From positions 62,001 through 126,000 of the forward strand of contig NZ_JPUG01000076.1 in NCBI RefSeq assembly GCF_000739015.1: 64,000 nt of DNA, read 5' to 3'. The DNA is from Microvirga sp. BSC39. GTDB lineage: Bacteria; Pseudomonadota; Alphaproteobacteria; Rhizobiales; Beijerinckiaceae. A program made the position numbers and the translations under genes. Numbering within the stretch: position 1 is the stretch's first letter; every line of letters starts with the position of its first letter. The notes beneath the pieces were generated by a model. The model searched no databases. It saw nothing but the letters and a program-made list of their open reading frames with translations, and was not told where the DNA came from. Shown here one piece after another: positions 16,686 through 25,806 of this stretch.

Positions 16686-17789
16686 GTGAGTGCTCCTCTC
16701 GACCTGCCCAGATGGGCAGATACGGTTCTCGTGCCCGCCATCTCCGTGGTGGCGGCGTTTCTTGTCGCCGGCCTCGTGGTACTTGCCATCGGCGAGAATC
16801 CGCTGACCGCCACGCGCTGGCTGCTCCAGGGCAGCCTCGGCACCGGGGAGGGGCTCGGCTTCACCCTGTTCTACATGACCGACTTCATCTTCGTCGGATT
16901 GGCCGTTGCCGTCGCTTATCATGCCGGCCTGTTCAACATCGGCGGCGAGGGACAGGCGACGCTTGCGGGCCTCGGCATTGCGCTGGTGCTCAACAACCTC
17001 ACCTTCCTGCCGGGCTTCCTGCTCATCCCGCTCGGCATCCTGGGGGCTGCGGCCTTCGGCGCCCTGTGGGCAGCCATTCCGGGTTATCTGCAGGCAAAGC
17101 GCGGCAGCCACATCGTGATTACGACGATCATGTTCAACTGGCTCGCCAGCGTGCTGATCGTCTACCTGCTCGTGAACGTGCTGCGCGAACCGCAATCCAT
17201 GAACCCGGAAACGCGCGCCTTCCCGGAGCAGTCGTACATCCCGTTCATGCACGACGTCTTTGCCGCCGTGGGCATCGAGATTCCGAACTCGCAGCTGAAT
17301 CTCACGCTGGTGCTGGCGCTGGCTGCTGCCTATTTCGTCTGGCTCCTCATCTACCGCTCGCGCCTCGGCTATGCGATCCGCGTCGTCGGGTCGAACCCGA
17401 GTGCTGCGGTCTACGCCGGTATCTCGCCCGCGCGGATCATCATCATCGCCATGGTAATCTCCGGCGCGTTGGCGGGCGGTCTCGCCGTTAACGAACTCAT
17501 GGGCTACCAGCACCGCCTCCTGCTCGAGTTCACCTCGGGCTACGGCTTCGTGGGGATCGCGGTGGCGCTCATGGGCCGCGCGCATCCGGTCGGCATCATC
17601 CTAGCCTCGCTCCTGTTCGGCATCCTCTATCAAGGCGGCGCGGAACTCGCCTTCGAGCAGCCGGCCATCACCCGCGACATGGTGGTGGTGATCGGCGGCA
17701 TCATCATCCTGTTCGCGGGTGCGCTGGACGGGTTGTTCCGGCGTCTGGTGGCGCATCTGTTCGCACGTCAGAAACTGGCGAGGGCTTGA
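16686..17789 (+). CDS. Nucleoside ABC transporter permease 1 (NupP/YufP-like)
   Basis: This 367-residue integral membrane protein belongs to the branched-chain amino acid/sugar-type permease family (BPD_transp_2) and has about ten hydrophobic segments. The AVAYHAGLFNIGGEGQ stretch near residues 75-90 is typical of nucleoside and Bmp-linked permeases, as is the cytoplasmic SRLGYAIRVVGSNPSAA loop. It begins with a GTG right after the VOC gene and is followed after 3 bases by its partner permease. Together they form the membrane channel for the BMP binding protein. Confidence 0.92.
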   Translation: MSAPLDLPRWADTVLVPAISVVAAFLVAGLVVLAIGENPLTATRWLLQGSLGTGEGLGFTLFYMTDFIFVGLAVAVAYHAGLFNIGGEGQATLAGLGIALVLNNLTFLPGFLLIPLGILGAAAFGALWAAIPGYLQAKRGSHIVITTIMFNWLASVLIVYLLVNVLREPQSMNPETRAFPEQSYIPFMHDVFAAVGIEIPNSQLNLTLVLALAAAYFVWLLIYRSRLGYAIRVVGSNPSAAVYAGISPARIIIIAMVISGALAGGLAVNELMGYQHRLLLEFTSGYGFVGIAVALMGRAHPVGIILASLLFGILYQGGAELAFEQPAITRDMVVVIGGIIILFAGALDGLFRRLVAHLFARQKLARA

Positions 17790-17792
17790 GCC

Positions 17793-18698
17793 ATGGATCT
17801 CGGCATTCTCGTCACCATCTTCGACTCGGCCCTGCGGCTCTCGATCCCGCTTCTCGCCGCCTGCCTTGCGGGCCTCTGGTCCGAGCGCTCGGGCGTGGTG
17901 GATATCGGCCTTGAGGGCAAGATGCTGGTGGCGGCTTTTGCCGGCGCTGCCGGCGCCTATGCGTTCGGCTCCGCCTGGGCCGGCCTCCTCATCGGCATCG
18001 CGGCCTCCGTGGCCATCGGGCTCGTTCACGGCTTCGCCTCCATCAGCCAGCGCGGCAACCAGATCGTCTCCGGTGTTGCCATCAACATGCTGGCCGCGGG
18101 TCTCACCGCCATCGTGGGCAATGCCTGGTACGGGCAGGGTGGGCGCACGCCGCCGCTGGAGGGCGATCAGCGCTTCGGCAGCGTGCTCTTTGGTCATTCG
18201 GCGCTTGTTTACATCGTCCTGCTCGCAGTGCCGATCACATGGTTCGTTCTCGGACGCACGCGCTTCGGGCTTCGACTTCGAGCCGTCGGCGAGAATCCGG
18301 CTGCGGTCGACACCGCCGGCATCTCGGTGACGAAGCTGCGTTACACCGCCGTCATCATCGCGGGCGTGCTGTGCGGATTTGCAGGTGCCTACCTGTCGGT
18401 CGGACAGGCGGCAGGCTTCCTGCCCAACATGACGGCGGGGCGCGGCTTCATCGCGCTCGCCGCTCTCATCTTCGCCAAGTGGCGCGCGTGGCCCGCGCTC
18501 GGCGCCTGCTTCCTCTTCGGCCTGCTCGATGCCAGCGCCAACCAACTGCAGGGCCTCTCACTGCCCGGCATCGGCGAGGTGCCCGTGCAGGCCATCCAGG
18601 CGATGCCCTATCTCATGACGGTCATCCTGCTCGCCGGCGTGATCGGCAAGGCGATTCCGCCGCGCGCGTCCGGCGTGCCTTATGTGAAGGAGCGCTGA
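17793..18698 (+). CDS. Nucleoside ABC transporter permease 2 (NupQ/YufQ-like)
   Basis: This 301-residue membrane protein is the second BPD_transp_2 permease. It has the motif RSGVVDIGLEGKMLVAAF after the first helix and the loop RFGLRLRAVGENPAAVDTAGI that contacts the ATPase. Its length is typical of the shorter partner in nucleoside importers. The cdd gene starts 2 bases after its stop, so uptake and the first catabolic step are coupled in one transcript. Confidence 0.92.
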   Translation: MDLGILVTIFDSALRLSIPLLAACLAGLWSERSGVVDIGLEGKMLVAAFAGAAGAYAFGSAWAGLLIGIAASVAIGLVHGFASISQRGNQIVSGVAINMLAAGLTAIVGNAWYGQGGRTPPLEGDQRFGSVLFGHSALVYIVLLAVPITWFVLGRTRFGLRLRAVGENPAAVDTAGISVTKLRYTAVIIAGVLCGFAGAYLSVGQAAGFLPNMTAGRGFIALAALIFAKWRAWPALGACFLFGLLDASANQLQGLSLPGIGEVPVQAIQAMPYLMTVILLAGVIGKAIPPRASGVPYVKER

Positions 18699-18700
18699 GC

Positions 18701-19105
18701 ATGGCATCGCTGGATACCCTGTTCGAGGCAGCCAAGGCGATCCAAGCCAAGGCCTATGCGCCGTATTCGCGGTTCAAGGTCGGCGCCGCTATTCTGACCG
18801 TAGACGGCCAGGTCTTTACCGGCTGCAACGTGGAGAACGCGGCCTATCCGGTGGGCTCCTGTGCGGAGGCTGGTGCCATTTCAGCCATGATCGCCGGCGA
18901 TGGAAACCGCATCGCGCAGATCGTCGTGATGGGCGAGGGCGAGAACCTCGTCACACCCTGCGGCGGCTGCCGCCAGCGCATCCGCGAGTTCGCCGGGCCC
19001 GACACGCCGATCCACATCGCGGGACCGGAAGGCATCCGGAAGAGCTTCACCCTCGACGAGCTGTTGCCCTTCTCCTTCGGCCCCGACAATTTGACGGATC
19101 GGTAA
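18701..19105 (+). CDS. cdd: Cytidine deaminase
   Basis: This cytosolic zinc enzyme converts cytidine and deoxycytidine to uridine and deoxyuridine. The 134-residue product is of the short homotetrameric type. Motifs are complete: GCNVENAAYPVGSCAEAGAI, with the first zinc cysteine and the catalytic glutamate, and PCGGCRQ with the other two zinc cysteines. The ATG lies just after the permease stop. Its location shows that imported cytidine is meant to be degraded or salvaged immediately. Confidence 0.97.
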   Translation: MASLDTLFEAAKAIQAKAYAPYSRFKVGAAILTVDGQVFTGCNVENAAYPVGSCAEAGAISAMIAGDGNRIAQIVVMGEGENLVTPCGGCRQRIREFAGPDTPIHIAGPEGIRKSFTLDELLPFSFGPDNLTDR

Positions 19106-19121
19106 AGCGTTTTGCTTTGAT

Positions 19122-19147
19122 GAAAGGAAGGCCTGCACGTCAGGCCT
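19122..19147 (+). promoter_or_regulatory. Hairpin between a purine-rich site and the punA start
   Basis: AGGCCTG (19129-19135) and CAGGCCT (19141-19147) form a perfect 7-bp stem with a 5-base loop. It sits between the ribosome-site-like GAAAGGAAGG (19122-19131) and the ATG at 19151. Folding would bring a site about 20 bases away close to the start codon while sequestering its last bases. A translational role is inferred. Confidence 0.35.
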
Positions 19148-19150
19148 GAG

Positions 19151-19972
19151 ATGACCATGCAGCAGATGATTCAAGAGGCGGCCGCCTTCGTGCGCAGCCG
19201 CGGCTTCGACGGCCACTTCGATGCAGCCTTCGTGCTCGGCACGGGACTGGGAACGCTGGTCGACGAGGTGAGCGATCCGGTAAGCCTCCCTTACGCGGAG
19301 ATCCCGCATTTCCCGAGAAGCGGCGTCTCCGGCCATGCGGGCAAGCTTGTCGCCGGTACGCTCGAAGGGAAGCGCGTTCTGCTGTTCCAGGGCCGTGCGC
19401 ACTATTACGAGACGGGCGATGCTGGCGCGATGCGCGTGCCTGTCGCCTTCGTGAAGGAGCTTGGCATCTCGACGCTGGTCGCCACCAATGCGGCGGGCTC
19501 GGTGCGGGCCGATATCCGACCCGGCAGCCTCGTGGCCATCAGCGATCACCTCAACCTCTCGGGCGCCAATCCGCTGCTGCGCGATCATACGGAAGGCCGC
19601 TTCGTCTCGCTCACGGGCGCTTACGACGAGGGCTTGCGCCAGACGCTGCAGCGCGCCGCGCAGAAGACCGGCATCGCGCTGCCCGAGGGCGTCTATGCCT
19701 GGCTGTCGGGGCCGAGCTTCGAGACGCCGGCCGAGATCAAGATGGTGCAGATCCTCGGCAGCGATCTCGTGGGTATGTCCACGGTGCCTGAGGTCATCCT
19801 CGCCCGCTATTACGGCCTGAGGGTCGCGGCCATTTCCGTCGTCACCAATCTGGCTGCCGGTATCGAGGGTGCGTCGCCCTCGCACCAGGAGACCAAGGAC
19901 ACGGCGGCGGAAGCCTCCGAGAAATTCAAGCGTCTCGTCCGGTCCTTCATCGCGGAGCTGCCCCATGCCTGA
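19151..19972 (+). CDS. punA: Purine nucleoside phosphorylase
   Basis: This enzyme cleaves purine (deoxy)nucleosides with phosphate to give the base and (deoxy)ribose 1-phosphate. The 273-residue length fits the trimeric PNP/MTAP superfamily. Visible motifs are VLGTGLG (phosphate site), FQGRAHYYE, TNAAGSVRADIRPGSL and GPSFETPAEIK with VGMSTVPEV (base site). It is the low-molecular-weight PunA/PNP-I type, not the hexameric DeoD. The deoC start lies inside its last codons. Confidence 0.95.
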   Translation: MTMQQMIQEAAAFVRSRGFDGHFDAAFVLGTGLGTLVDEVSDPVSLPYAEIPHFPRSGVSGHAGKLVAGTLEGKRVLLFQGRAHYYETGDAGAMRVPVAFVKELGISTLVATNAAGSVRADIRPGSLVAISDHLNLSGANPLLRDHTEGRFVSLTGAYDEGLRQTLQRAAQKTGIALPEGVYAWLSGPSFETPAEIKMVQILGSDLVGMSTVPEVILARYYGLRVAAISVVTNLAAGIEGASPSHQETKDTAAEASEKFKRLVRSFIAELPHA

Positions 19973-20726
19973 TGCGGATATTGCAGTGCGCGCCCTGCGC
20001 AGTCTCGATCTCACCGACCTGACGGAGACCTGCACGGATCAGGCCATCGATGCCCTGTGCAAGAAGGCCCTCGATCCGCGCGGACCCGTGGCGGCCGTGT
20101 GCGTGTGGCCGCAATTCGTGAAGCGGTCCCGGGAAAGCCTCAAAGGCTCGTCCGTGCGCATCGCAACCGTGGTGAACTTTCCCGCCGGCGGCGAGGATGT
20201 GAGCCGCGTTGCGGACGACACGCAGGAGGCGCTCTCCGACGGCGCAAATGAAATCGATCTCGTGATCCCCTATGATGCCGTGCGACGCGGCGATCTCGCG
20301 GCTGCTGTCGAGATGGTGGAGGCCGTGCGCGAACTCGTCGACGGCGATCGCCTGCTGAAGGTGATCCTGGAGACGGGCGAGCTGAAGGATCCCAAGCTCA
20401 TCGAGACCGCGAGCCGCATCGCCATCGACGCGGGTGCGGACTTCATCAAGACCTCCACGGGCAAGACGCCGGTCTCCGCCACGCCGGAAGCCGCCGAGAT
20501 CATGCTCAACGCCATCAAGGCCTCGGGTAAGCCTGTCGGCCTGAAGCCTTCCGGCGGCATCCGTACAGTCGATGATGCGAAGATCTATCTCGATCTCGCC
20601 GACCGCATCATGGGACCCGGCTGGGCCACGCCGCGGACCTTCCGCATCGGCGCGAGCAGCGTCTACGATGCATTGATCGCCGCCATCGAAGGACGGGCCG
20701 GCACGGCCGCCACCGGAGCCTACTAG
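19965..20726 (+). CDS. deoC: Deoxyribose-phosphate aldolase
   Basis: DeoC splits 2-deoxyribose 5-phosphate into acetaldehyde and glyceraldehyde 3-phosphate. The 253-residue class I aldolase has the Schiff-base lysine in DFIKTSTGKT, a second lysine in GLKPSGGIR, and the conserved EIDLVIPY. The ATG at 19965 overlaps the end of punA by 8 bases, pointing to translational coupling. With DeoA and the DeoB encoded at 30.6-31.8 kb, it completes deoxyribose recovery. Confidence 0.96.
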   Translation: MPDADIAVRALRSLDLTDLTETCTDQAIDALCKKALDPRGPVAAVCVWPQFVKRSRESLKGSSVRIATVVNFPAGGEDVSRVADDTQEALSDGANEIDLVIPYDAVRRGDLAAAVEMVEAVRELVDGDRLLKVILETGELKDPKLIETASRIAIDAGADFIKTSTGKTPVSATPEAAEIMLNAIKASGKPVGLKPSGGIRTVDDAKIYLDLADRIMGPGWATPRTFRIGASSVYDALIAAIEGRAGTAATGAY

Positions 20727-20727
20727 C

Positions 20728-22050
20728 ATGAGCCTTCTTCCGCAGGAAATCATCCGCCGCAAACGCGATGGCGGCACGCTCGAGGCGGAGCACATCGAGC
20801 AGTTCATCGAAGGCATGACCGCAGGCCGCGTGACCGAGGGCCAGGCGGCGTCCTTCGCCATGGCGATCTTCTTCCGCGGCCTCTCCGTGCCTGAGCGCGT
20901 GGCGTTGACACGCGCCATGATGAACTCGGGAACCGTGCTGACCTGGGATCTGCCGGGTCCAGTGCTCGACAAGCATTCCACCGGCGGCGTCGGCGACACG
21001 GTGAGCCTTGCCTTGGGGCCTGCGGTCGCCGCCTGCGGCGGCTATGTGCCGATGATCTCAGGTCGCGGCCTCGGCCACACGGGTGGCACGCTGGACAAGT
21101 TCGATTCCATTCCGGGCTATGTCACGCAGCCCGATCTCGACACGTTCCGCAGTGTCACGCGGGACGTAGGCTGCGCCATCATCGGCCAGACGGCCGATCT
21201 CGCACCGGCCGACAAGCGCCTCTACGCCATCCGCGACGTGACGGCGACGGTGGAATCCATTGATCTCATCACCGCCTCCATCCTGTCGAAGAAACTCTCC
21301 GCCGGTCTCCAGGGTCTCGTGATGGACGTGAAGTTCGGCTCCGGCGCCTTCATGGACAATGCCGAGGATGCGCGAAAGCTGGCCCAGAGCCTCGTGCTCG
21401 TCGCCAACGGCGCAGGCCTGCCCACGAGCGCGCTGCTGACCGACATGAACGAGCCGCTCGCATCCGCCGCCGGCAACGCAGTCGAGATGGCTTACGCGGT
21501 CGATTACCTGACAGGGCGTCGCCGCGAGACGCGCTTCCACGAGGTGACCGTGGAGCTCTCCGCCGAGATGCTCGTGCTCGGCAAGCTTGCTGCCACCATC
21601 GAGGATGCTCGTGCAAAGATCGAGCATGCGATTGCATCGGGCAAAGCGGCAGAGGTTTTCCAGCGCATGGTGTCCGCTCTCGGTGGTCCCGCCGACTTCC
21701 TCGACAATCACGAGAAGCATCTGCAGGCCGCTCCCGTGATCCGCCCCATTCACGCGGAAGGCTCCGGCATCGTGCAGCGCATCGCCACGCGCGACGTGGG
21801 CGTGGCGGTCGTGGCGCTCGGCGGCGGCCGCACGCGTCCGCAGGACCCCATCGATCACGCTGTCGGTCTCACGGATCTCGCAGCCATCGGTGAGACGGTC
21901 AATGCCTCGCGTCCGCTCGCCATCGTGCACGCGCGCAGCGAAGACGCGGCCGAAGCGGCGGCGCGCGCCGTGCGTGCTGCTTATGCGATTGGCGACGCCC
22001 AGGCCGCTCCGGGTCCCAGCATTCTCGAGCGGATCGGAGCAAAGGCATGA
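20728..22050 (+). CDS. deoA: Thymidine phosphorylase
   Basis: This 440-residue enzyme belongs to glycosyltransferase family 3. It phosphorolyses thymidine (and deoxyuridine) to the base plus deoxyribose 1-phosphate. The phosphate-binding motif KHSTGGVGDTVSL is intact, followed by SGRGLGHTGGTLDKFDSIPGY. It starts one base after the deoC stop and ends overlapping the next gene by 4 bases. Members of this family without strict base selectivity (Pdp) also split uridine, so this enzyme may feed uracil to the downstream pathway. Confidence 0.95.
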   Translation: MSLLPQEIIRRKRDGGTLEAEHIEQFIEGMTAGRVTEGQAASFAMAIFFRGLSVPERVALTRAMMNSGTVLTWDLPGPVLDKHSTGGVGDTVSLALGPAVAACGGYVPMISGRGLGHTGGTLDKFDSIPGYVTQPDLDTFRSVTRDVGCAIIGQTADLAPADKRLYAIRDVTATVESIDLITASILSKKLSAGLQGLVMDVKFGSGAFMDNAEDARKLAQSLVLVANGAGLPTSALLTDMNEPLASAAGNAVEMAYAVDYLTGRRRETRFHEVTVELSAEMLVLGKLAATIEDARAKIEHAIASGKAAEVFQRMVSALGGPADFLDNHEKHLQAAPVIRPIHAEGSGIVQRIATRDVGVAVVALGGGRTRPQDPIDHAVGLTDLAAIGETVNASRPLAIVHARSEDAAEAAARAVRAAYAIGDAQAAPGPSILERIGAKA

Positions 22051-22988
22051 GCCTTCTCGTCGCCGTCACCTGGCAGACACAGCCCTGGGTCGAGCGCTTC
22101 AAGCGCCTCCTGCCCGATCGCGACGTCGTCGTGCTCGGTGAGGATTTCGACAGGAGCGCCATCCGCTACGTGGCCACCTGGGGGCCGAAGCCTGGGAGCC
22201 TGTCGGGCCTGCCCAACCTCGAGGCGATCTTCTCGCTCGGCGCCGGCGTCGACCACCTGATGAGCTATCCCGATCTGCCGGATGTGCCCATCGTGCGCGT
22301 GGCGCAGGACGATCTCACCCACCGCATGAGCGAGTACATGGTGCTGCACTGCCTCATGTACCTGCGCGATCAGCGCCGTTTCGATGAGGACCAGAAGGCG
22401 AAACGCTGGAAGCCTGACCGTGCGCCGCCGATTGCCGGCGATGTGCGCGTCGGCATCATGGGCTTCGGCGTGCTGGGGCAGGACTCCGCCCGCAAGCTGA
22501 AGATGATGGGCTTCGATGTGGCCGGCTGGAGCCGCACAACGAAGGATGTGGAAGGCTTCCAGGTCTATGCCGGCGAGGAGGGGCTCACGCCGTTCCTCAA
22601 CCGCACGGATATCCTCATCGCCCTCATGCCGCTCACGCCGGAAACGGAAGGCGTGCTCAACCGCTCCCTGTTCGAGAAGCTCGCCCGCGACGGCAGGCTC
22701 GGCGGACCGATCCTCATCAATGCAGGACGCGGCAAGCTGCAGGTGGAAGCGGATATCCTGGCCTGCCTTGACGACGGCACCCTGAGGGCTGCGACTCTCG
22801 ACGTGTTCGAGACCGAGCCCCTGCCGGAAGACTCGCCACTGTGGACCCACCCGCACGTCACGGTCACGCCGCACAACTCGGCGACCAGCGAGCCGGAGGC
22901 GACAGCGCGGTACATTGCGCAGCAGATCCGCCGCCATGAGGCTGGTGAAGCGTTTGAGGCCGTGGTGGATCGAGTGCGGGGGTACTGA
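22047..22988 (+). CDS. ghrA: 2-hydroxyacid dehydrogenase, glyoxylate/hydroxypyruvate reductase A-like
   Basis: This 313-residue NAD(P)-dependent D-2-hydroxyacid dehydrogenase has its Rossmann nucleotide site in VGIMGFGVLGQDSARKLKMMGF and the late catalytic region TLDVFETEPLPEDSPLW...HPHVTVTPHNSA. The SLGAGVDHL motif near residue 70 is typical of the GhrA group. Family enzymes reduce glyoxylate and hydroxypyruvate. The ATGA overlap with deoA shows it belongs to the nucleoside operon. Its role there is unclear; it might dispose of a C2 or C3 product. Confidence 0.85.
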   Translation: MSLLVAVTWQTQPWVERFKRLLPDRDVVVLGEDFDRSAIRYVATWGPKPGSLSGLPNLEAIFSLGAGVDHLMSYPDLPDVPIVRVAQDDLTHRMSEYMVLHCLMYLRDQRRFDEDQKAKRWKPDRAPPIAGDVRVGIMGFGVLGQDSARKLKMMGFDVAGWSRTTKDVEGFQVYAGEEGLTPFLNRTDILIALMPLTPETEGVLNRSLFEKLARDGRLGGPILINAGRGKLQVEADILACLDDGTLRAATLDVFETEPLPEDSPLWTHPHVTVTPHNSATSEPEATARYIAQQIRRHEAGEAFEAVVDRVRGY

Positions 22989-23015
22989 GACGCGATCTTA
23001 CGGGAGGAGCTTTTG

Positions 23016-23432
23016 GTGCTGAAAGGCTCATGCGCCTGCGGGCAGGTCCGCTACGAGATCAAAGGTCAGCTCTCCGGTCCTATCACGTACTGCCATTGCT
23101 GGCGGTGCCGGAAGCATTCAGGATCGAGCTTCCGCACAACCGCGGGCCTGGATGCCGCTGCGCTCACCTTTGTCGCCGGTGAGGATCTGCTGCGCAGTTG
23201 GCAATCGAGCCCTGGTGTTCAGCGCTTCTTCGCCGGCTGCTGCGGTTCACCCATCGACAAGCGCGACGAGACGGATCCGGACAGGCTCGGGTTTCGGCTG
23301 GGCACGCTCGATTCCGATCCATCCATGAAGGCCGGCATGCACTACCATGTCGGCTCCAAGGCCCCATGGGTGGAGATCACCGATGGGTTGCCTCAGGAGC
23401 CTGACGGCATACCCTTTGGCCAGCGCGATTGA
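23016..23432 (+). CDS. GFA-family zinc protein (glutathione-dependent formaldehyde-activating enzyme-like)
   Basis: This 138-residue protein has the GFA/CENP-V-like cysteine pattern: CACG near the N-terminus, then CHCWRCRKHSGSSFR, and a later GCCGSP. These ligate zinc. GGGAGGAG at 23002-23009 favours the GTG at 23016; the TTG at 23013 is also in frame. True Gfa adds glutathione to formaldehyde, but most members are uncharacterised, so no reaction is assigned. It follows the ghrA-like gene by 27 bases and may share its transcript. Confidence 0.85.
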   Translation: MLKGSCACGQVRYEIKGQLSGPITYCHCWRCRKHSGSSFRTTAGLDAAALTFVAGEDLLRSWQSSPGVQRFFAGCCGSPIDKRDETDPDRLGFRLGTLDSDPSMKAGMHYHVGSKAPWVEITDGLPQEPDGIPFGQRD

Positions 23433-23450
23433 TGGCGCGCGGCTGTCCGA

Positions 23451-24299
23451 TTACAGCCGCTTGATCGCACTGATCGGCCCGTAGCTCGTGCGGCGAATGC
23501 GCTCTTCGGCCACTGCGATCGGCTCGATCATCACCGTCATGCTGTGGCCGGTGGCGTGGATGAAGTTCGTCTCGTCCATCATCAGGCCCACATGGCCCTT
23601 CCAGAACACGAGATCGCCGCGCTTGAGCCCGCTCAGGTCCGGCTTCACCTCGACAGGCGTCCCGAGGTCGCGCTCCTGCATGTCGCTGTCGCGCGGGGCC
23701 TTGATGCCGGCGGCCGTCAGCACGCTCTGGGCGAGGCCCGAGCAGTCGATGCCGAGGCTCGTCTTGCCGCCCCACAGATAGGGCGTGTGCAGGAAGCGCT
23801 CGGCTACAGCGACGTAATCCGTCTCGAATGCATCGAGGCCGCTCAGATGCGCGGCGAAGACCCAGCCGCCGGTGGCAAGCTTCGCATAGTCACCTTCGGT
23901 TTGCGTCACCGCGACCTTCGAATTCAGGGTGAGGTAGCTCTGGTAGGGCAGCTTCAGGTTCGGTCCCGGATAGATGAAGGTGCGGATGGCCCGTACCTTG
24001 TGGGTCGGCTCCGCTCCGGCCCCGCCGAGAGCCTCGCCAGGCAGGTAGCCCACATAGCCGTCGTCGTGCAGTTGCACCCAGGCCCAGCCCTCGTGCTCGT
24101 CATAGACGGTCACGCTCTCCCCGAAGATCGCTTGTGTATCGACCGGCGCCTCGCGAGAAGGGTGGCGGTGCAGAGCAGAAAAGGTGGTGATGAGGCGCTT
24201 CACCGTGCCGGTGGTGAAGCGCTCGGCCTCGACTTGCCCGCGCAGGCGCTCATCGGCGAGATCCGTGCGGACGGGCGTGATGCGGCGGTCGAAACTCAT
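23451..24299 (-). CDS. NlpC/P60-family peptidoglycan hydrolase
   Basis: This 282-residue protein has bacterial SH3-like domains in the first half (GESVTVYDEHEGWAWVQLHDDGYVGYLPGEAL) and a C40 NlpC/P60 domain at the end. The catalytic cysteine is in SLGIDCSGLAQSVL, and GDLVFWKGHVGLMMDE supplies the histidine. Family enzymes are gamma-D-glutamyl-diaminopimelate endopeptidases that cut cell-wall peptides. No signal peptide is obvious, which suggests action on imported muropeptides in the cytosol. The M17 aminopeptidase gene lies 63 bases upstream on the same strand and may be co-transcribed. Confidence 0.9.
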   Translation of the reverse strand: MSFDRRITPVRTDLADERLRGQVEAERFTTGTVKRLITTFSALHRHPSREAPVDTQAIFGESVTVYDEHEGWAWVQLHDDGYVGYLPGEALGGAGAEPTHKVRAIRTFIYPGPNLKLPYQSYLTLNSKVAVTQTEGDYAKLATGGWVFAAHLSGLDAFETDYVAVAERFLHTPYLWGGKTSLGIDCSGLAQSVLTAAGIKAPRDSDMQERDLGTPVEVKPDLSGLKRGDLVFWKGHVGLMMDETNFIHATGHSMTVMIEPIAVAEERIRRTSYGPISAIKRL

Positions 24300-24362
24300 C
24301 GGGGCAGCTCCTTACTCTGTAACCCAGTTTCCTAGTCGCTTCGGCGCCGAAACGCCAGTGGC

Positions 24363-25745
24363 TCAAGCACCATAACGCTCCTTGAGGAGAGCATACATGA
24401 GGCGTGCCGCCTGGACCTCGCCGCCCTCGGGACGTCCCGGCCTGGTGGCGTTGTTCCAGGCGAAGATGTCGAAATGCACATGCGCCTTCGCGGCCTCCAC
24501 GAAGCGGCGCAGGAACAGGGCCGCGGTGATCGAGCCGCCCATGGGGCCGCCGGTGTTGTTCATGTCGGCGAACTTGGAATCGAGCTGGGCTTGGTAGGGA
24601 TACCAGAGCGGCAGGCGCCAGACGGGGTCGTTCTCCGCTGCACCGTGGCGGGCGATATCGGCGGCCAACGCATCGTCGTCGGTGTAGAAGGGCGGCAGTT
24701 CGGGGCCGAGCGCCACGCGGGCCGCGCCCGTGAGCGTAGCGAAATCGACGATGAGATCGGGGCTCTCCTCGTCGGCGAGCGCGAGAGCGTCGGCCAGGAT
24801 GAGGCGGCCTTCCGCATCCGTGTTGCCGATCTCGACCGAGATGCCCTTGCGGCTCGGCAGGATGTCGCCGGGGCGGAAGGCGTTGCTCGAAATCGCGTTC
24901 TCGACAGCGGGGATCAGCACGCGCAGGCGCACGGGGAGCTTGGCGCCCATGATCATGTCGGCCAGCGCCAGCGTGGCCGCCGAGCCGCCCATGTCCTTGC
25001 GCATGAGCAGCATGGAGGAGGCAGGCTTGATGTCGAGGCCGCCGGTGTCGAAGGCAACGCCCTTGCCGATCAGTGTGATGCGCGGCGCATCGGCCTTGCC
25101 CCAGGTGAAGTCGATGAGGCGCGGCGGCGTGATGGACGCGCGGCCGACCGCATGGATCATCGGAAAGTTCTGCTTCAGCAGGTCGTCGCCGACGATGCTG
25201 GTGAAGGAAGCGCCATGCCGGTCCGCCAGTTGGCGCGCGGCCGCCTCGATGCCGTCGGGCCCGAGGTCGTTGGTGGGTGTGTTGACGAGATCGCGGCTTG
25301 CAACAACGGCATCCGCGATGCGCGACACATCCTCCGAATCGACGCCGTTCGGCACGACGAGGCGAACGGCCTTCTCGCTGCGCTTGCGGTAGCGGCCAAA
25401 GCTGTAGGTGCCGAGCAGCCAGGCAAGGGTGGCGAGCGTCGGGTTAGGGGCTTCGGTCTCGAAGCGATAAACGCCTTCTGGAAGCAGCGTCGAGAGCTTG
25501 CCGGGGAGGAATGGATCGCTCTGCTTGGCGTCCGTCCCGTTGATGCCGAAAGCGACGCCAAAAAGCTCACCACTGGCATCCGGCAGGAGGCAATGGCTTG
25601 CCGCCTTGCCTGCGAATCCTTGAGCCTTCGCGAAGCCCTGCGCCATGGGCGGCAAGCTTCCGGCGATCTCAGGCCAAGTCTGTTCCGTCACGAGCCAGAT
25701 GGGCTTCGAGGCTTCATTCGCGGCGGCAAGGAGGGGATGAGGCAT
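24363..25745 (-). CDS. Leucyl aminopeptidase family (M17) protein
   Basis: This 460-residue cytosolic enzyme removes N-terminal residues using two metal ions. The metal and catalytic motifs are present: GKGVAFDTGGLDIKP with the lysine and aspartate ligands, and the family signature NTDAEGRLILADAL. It is shorter than E. coli PepA (503), with a reduced N-terminal domain, as in the PepB-like group of alphaproteobacteria. Association with the NlpC/P60 gene suggests a muropeptide or peptide recycling unit. Confidence 0.93.
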   Translation of the reverse strand: MPHPLLAAANEASKPIWLVTEQTWPEIAGSLPPMAQGFAKAQGFAGKAASHCLLPDASGELFGVAFGINGTDAKQSDPFLPGKLSTLLPEGVYRFETEAPNPTLATLAWLLGTYSFGRYRKRSEKAVRLVVPNGVDSEDVSRIADAVVASRDLVNTPTNDLGPDGIEAAARQLADRHGASFTSIVGDDLLKQNFPMIHAVGRASITPPRLIDFTWGKADAPRITLIGKGVAFDTGGLDIKPASSMLLMRKDMGGSAATLALADMIMGAKLPVRLRVLIPAVENAISSNAFRPGDILPSRKGISVEIGNTDAEGRLILADALALADEESPDLIVDFATLTGAARVALGPELPPFYTDDDALAADIARHGAAENDPVWRLPLWYPYQAQLDSKFADMNNTGGPMGGSITAALFLRRFVEAAKAHVHFDIFAWNNATRPGRPEGGEVQAARLMYALLKERYGA

Positions 25746-25806
25746 GAGTTTTGACCTTGTTCAAGGACGAGGGTTCGGGTGAGTCTTAAGGGCGAACGGA
25801 GTGCGT

